From assembly GCA_003250275.1 (NCBI GenBank), contig QKGW01000077.1:1-5086 (forward strand): 5,086 nucleotides of DNA, read 5' to 3'. The notes below the pieces were generated by a model that was given only the letters and a program-made list of their open reading frames with translations, did not search any database and was not told the origin of the DNA. Positions 4,498 through 5,086 of the stretch are shown here, in pieces. The stretch comes from Alphaproteobacteria bacterium (GTDB lineage Bacteria > Pseudomonadota > Alphaproteobacteria > Rhodospirillales > Rhodospirillaceae). The position numbers were made by a program, and so were the translations under genes. Position 1 is the stretch's first letter. Every line of letters begins with the position of its first letter.

Positions 4498-5086
4498 TCC
4501 TCGGCCTCTATCGCGGCGCGACGGCGCTGCTCTCGCCCTTCGTCCACCTGTTTCTCGGACGCCGCCGCGCGCACGGCAAGGAATCCGCCGAGCGCTTTCC
4601 CGAACGCCTCGGTCTGCCCTCGGTCGAGCGTCCGGACGGGCCGCTGGTGTGGATGCACGCCGCTTCGGTGGGCGAGGCGCTGTCGCTGTTGCCGCTGATC
4701 GAGGCGATCGGCGAGGGGTGGCCGCAGGTCGGCCAGCTCGTCACCACCGGCACCGTCACCTCCGCCGACCTGATGGCGCGCCGCCTGCCGCGCGGCGTGA
4801 TCCACCAGTTCGTGCCGGTCGACTTGCCGAAGCCGGTCGCGCGCTTCGTCGGGTTCTGGCGGCCCCCGACGTCGCGATATGGGCGGAAAGCGAGATCTGG
4901 CCCAACCTCCTCGCCGCGACCCGCGCGAGCGGCGCGACGATGGTGCTGGTCAACGGCCGCGTTTCGCCGCGCTCGTTCGCGCGCTGGCGGCAGTTCGGGC
5001 GTTTGGCGCGGCAGCTCTTCGGCGCGTTCGACGTCGCCTTCGGCCAGACCGAGGCGGATGCCGAACGCCTGCGCGCCCTGGGCGCC
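4494..5086 (+). CDS. waaA: 3-deoxy-D-manno-octulosonic acid (Kdo) transferase WaaA/KdtA, 5' part, frameshifted and running off right edge
   Basis: This is a GT30 enzyme that transfers Kdo from CMP-Kdo to the lipid A precursor at the cytoplasmic face of the inner membrane. The ATG at 4494 overlaps the DUF374 stop, with AAGAAGAGA upstream as a ribosome-binding site. Residues 1-124 fit WaaA: a hydrophobic N-terminus (LYRGATALLSPFVHLFL), FPERLGLP, MHAASVGEALS (54-64, catalytic Glu expected at 61), TTGTVTSADLMARRLP and HQFVPVDLP. After CGG CCC at 4860-4865 the frame turns into Arg/Ser-rich noise. The true family sequence resumes from GAC at 4868 in another frame (DVAIWAESEIWPNLL, VLVNGRVSPRSFARW, VAFGQTEADAERLRALGA) to the edge. 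One missing base or two extra bases near the C-run explain this. The zero frame has no stop before the edge. Sequencing error or a genuine mutation are both possible; the C-terminal half is outside the window. Confidence 0.85.
   Translation, partial: MILGLYRGATALLSPFVHLFLGRRRAHGKESAERFPERLGLPSVERPDGPLVWMHAASVGEALSLLPLIEAIGEGWPQVGQLVTTGTVTSADLMARRLPRGVIHQFVPVDLPKPVARFVGFWRPPTSRYGRKARSGPTSSPRPARAARRWCWSTAAFRRARSRAGGSSGVWRGSSSARSTSPSARPRRMPNACAPWA
4860..4870 (+). other. waaA: Frame break in waaA at a five-C run
   Basis: The bases CGGCCCCCGAC sit where relatives encode a Trp-Arg-Pro-Asp-like stretch. Three C's would give Arg-Pro-Asp and six would give Arg-Pro-Pro-Asp; the five present at 4863-4867 put the downstream WaaA motifs out of frame. 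Both sides match WaaA well, so the break is localised to within a few codons. Confidence 0.8.

Noticed and set aside
4868..5086. Programmed frameshift in waaA
   Set aside because: The family is not known for recoding, and I see no typical slippery heptamer with a downstream structure. A base-calling error or mutation at the C-run is simpler.

Overview
The window is a very G+C-rich stretch of bacterial chromosome. It is densely coded, with short or overlapping gene junctions and one A+T-richer intergenic island (about 1617-1810). Gene content and order suggest an alphaproteobacterium: a PlcP-like phosphoesterase coupled to an Agt-like glycosyltransferase, followed by a DUF374 acyltransferase overlapping waaA. 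A Rhodospirillales-like host is plausible, but I cannot name a genus. I see no mobile element, tRNA, rRNA, CRISPR array or sign of recent transfer.

Left part (1-1616, minus strand): the 5' portion of an exported M23-peptidase-like gene runs off the left edge (1-543). Upstream of it is a 179-base spacer holding a candidate sigma70-type promoter and small hairpins. Next comes a complete diacylglycerol-kinase-family lipid kinase (723-1616).

Divergent control region (1617-1810): it carries TGTCA/TGACA repeats at the 11-base period of a PHO box, a weaker 11-base-spaced pair, A-tracts phased near the helical repeat, and a strong bulged hairpin just before the plcP ribosome-binding site.

Right part (1811-5086, plus strand): plcP-like phospholipase C and agt-like glycosyltransferase are joined by a TGATG overlap. 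After an 87-base gap come a DUF374 (LpxJ-type) acyltransferase and waaA (Kdo transferase), joined by an ATGA overlap. waaA runs off the right edge. As given it is frameshifted at a run of five C's (4863-4867); the conserved WaaA protein resumes in another frame.

Working model: PlcP removes phosphorus-containing headgroups from membrane phospholipids to give diacylglycerol. Agt glycosylates the diacylglycerol to a phosphorus-free lipid, and the divergent lipid kinase could return diacylglycerol to phosphatidic acid. PHO-box-like DNA between them fits phosphate-starvation control. The next pair belongs to lipid A/LPS inner-core synthesis. This is an envelope-lipid neighbourhood assembled from known families. 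I find no convincing wholly undescribed system; the best leads are the regulatory region and the waaA frame break.
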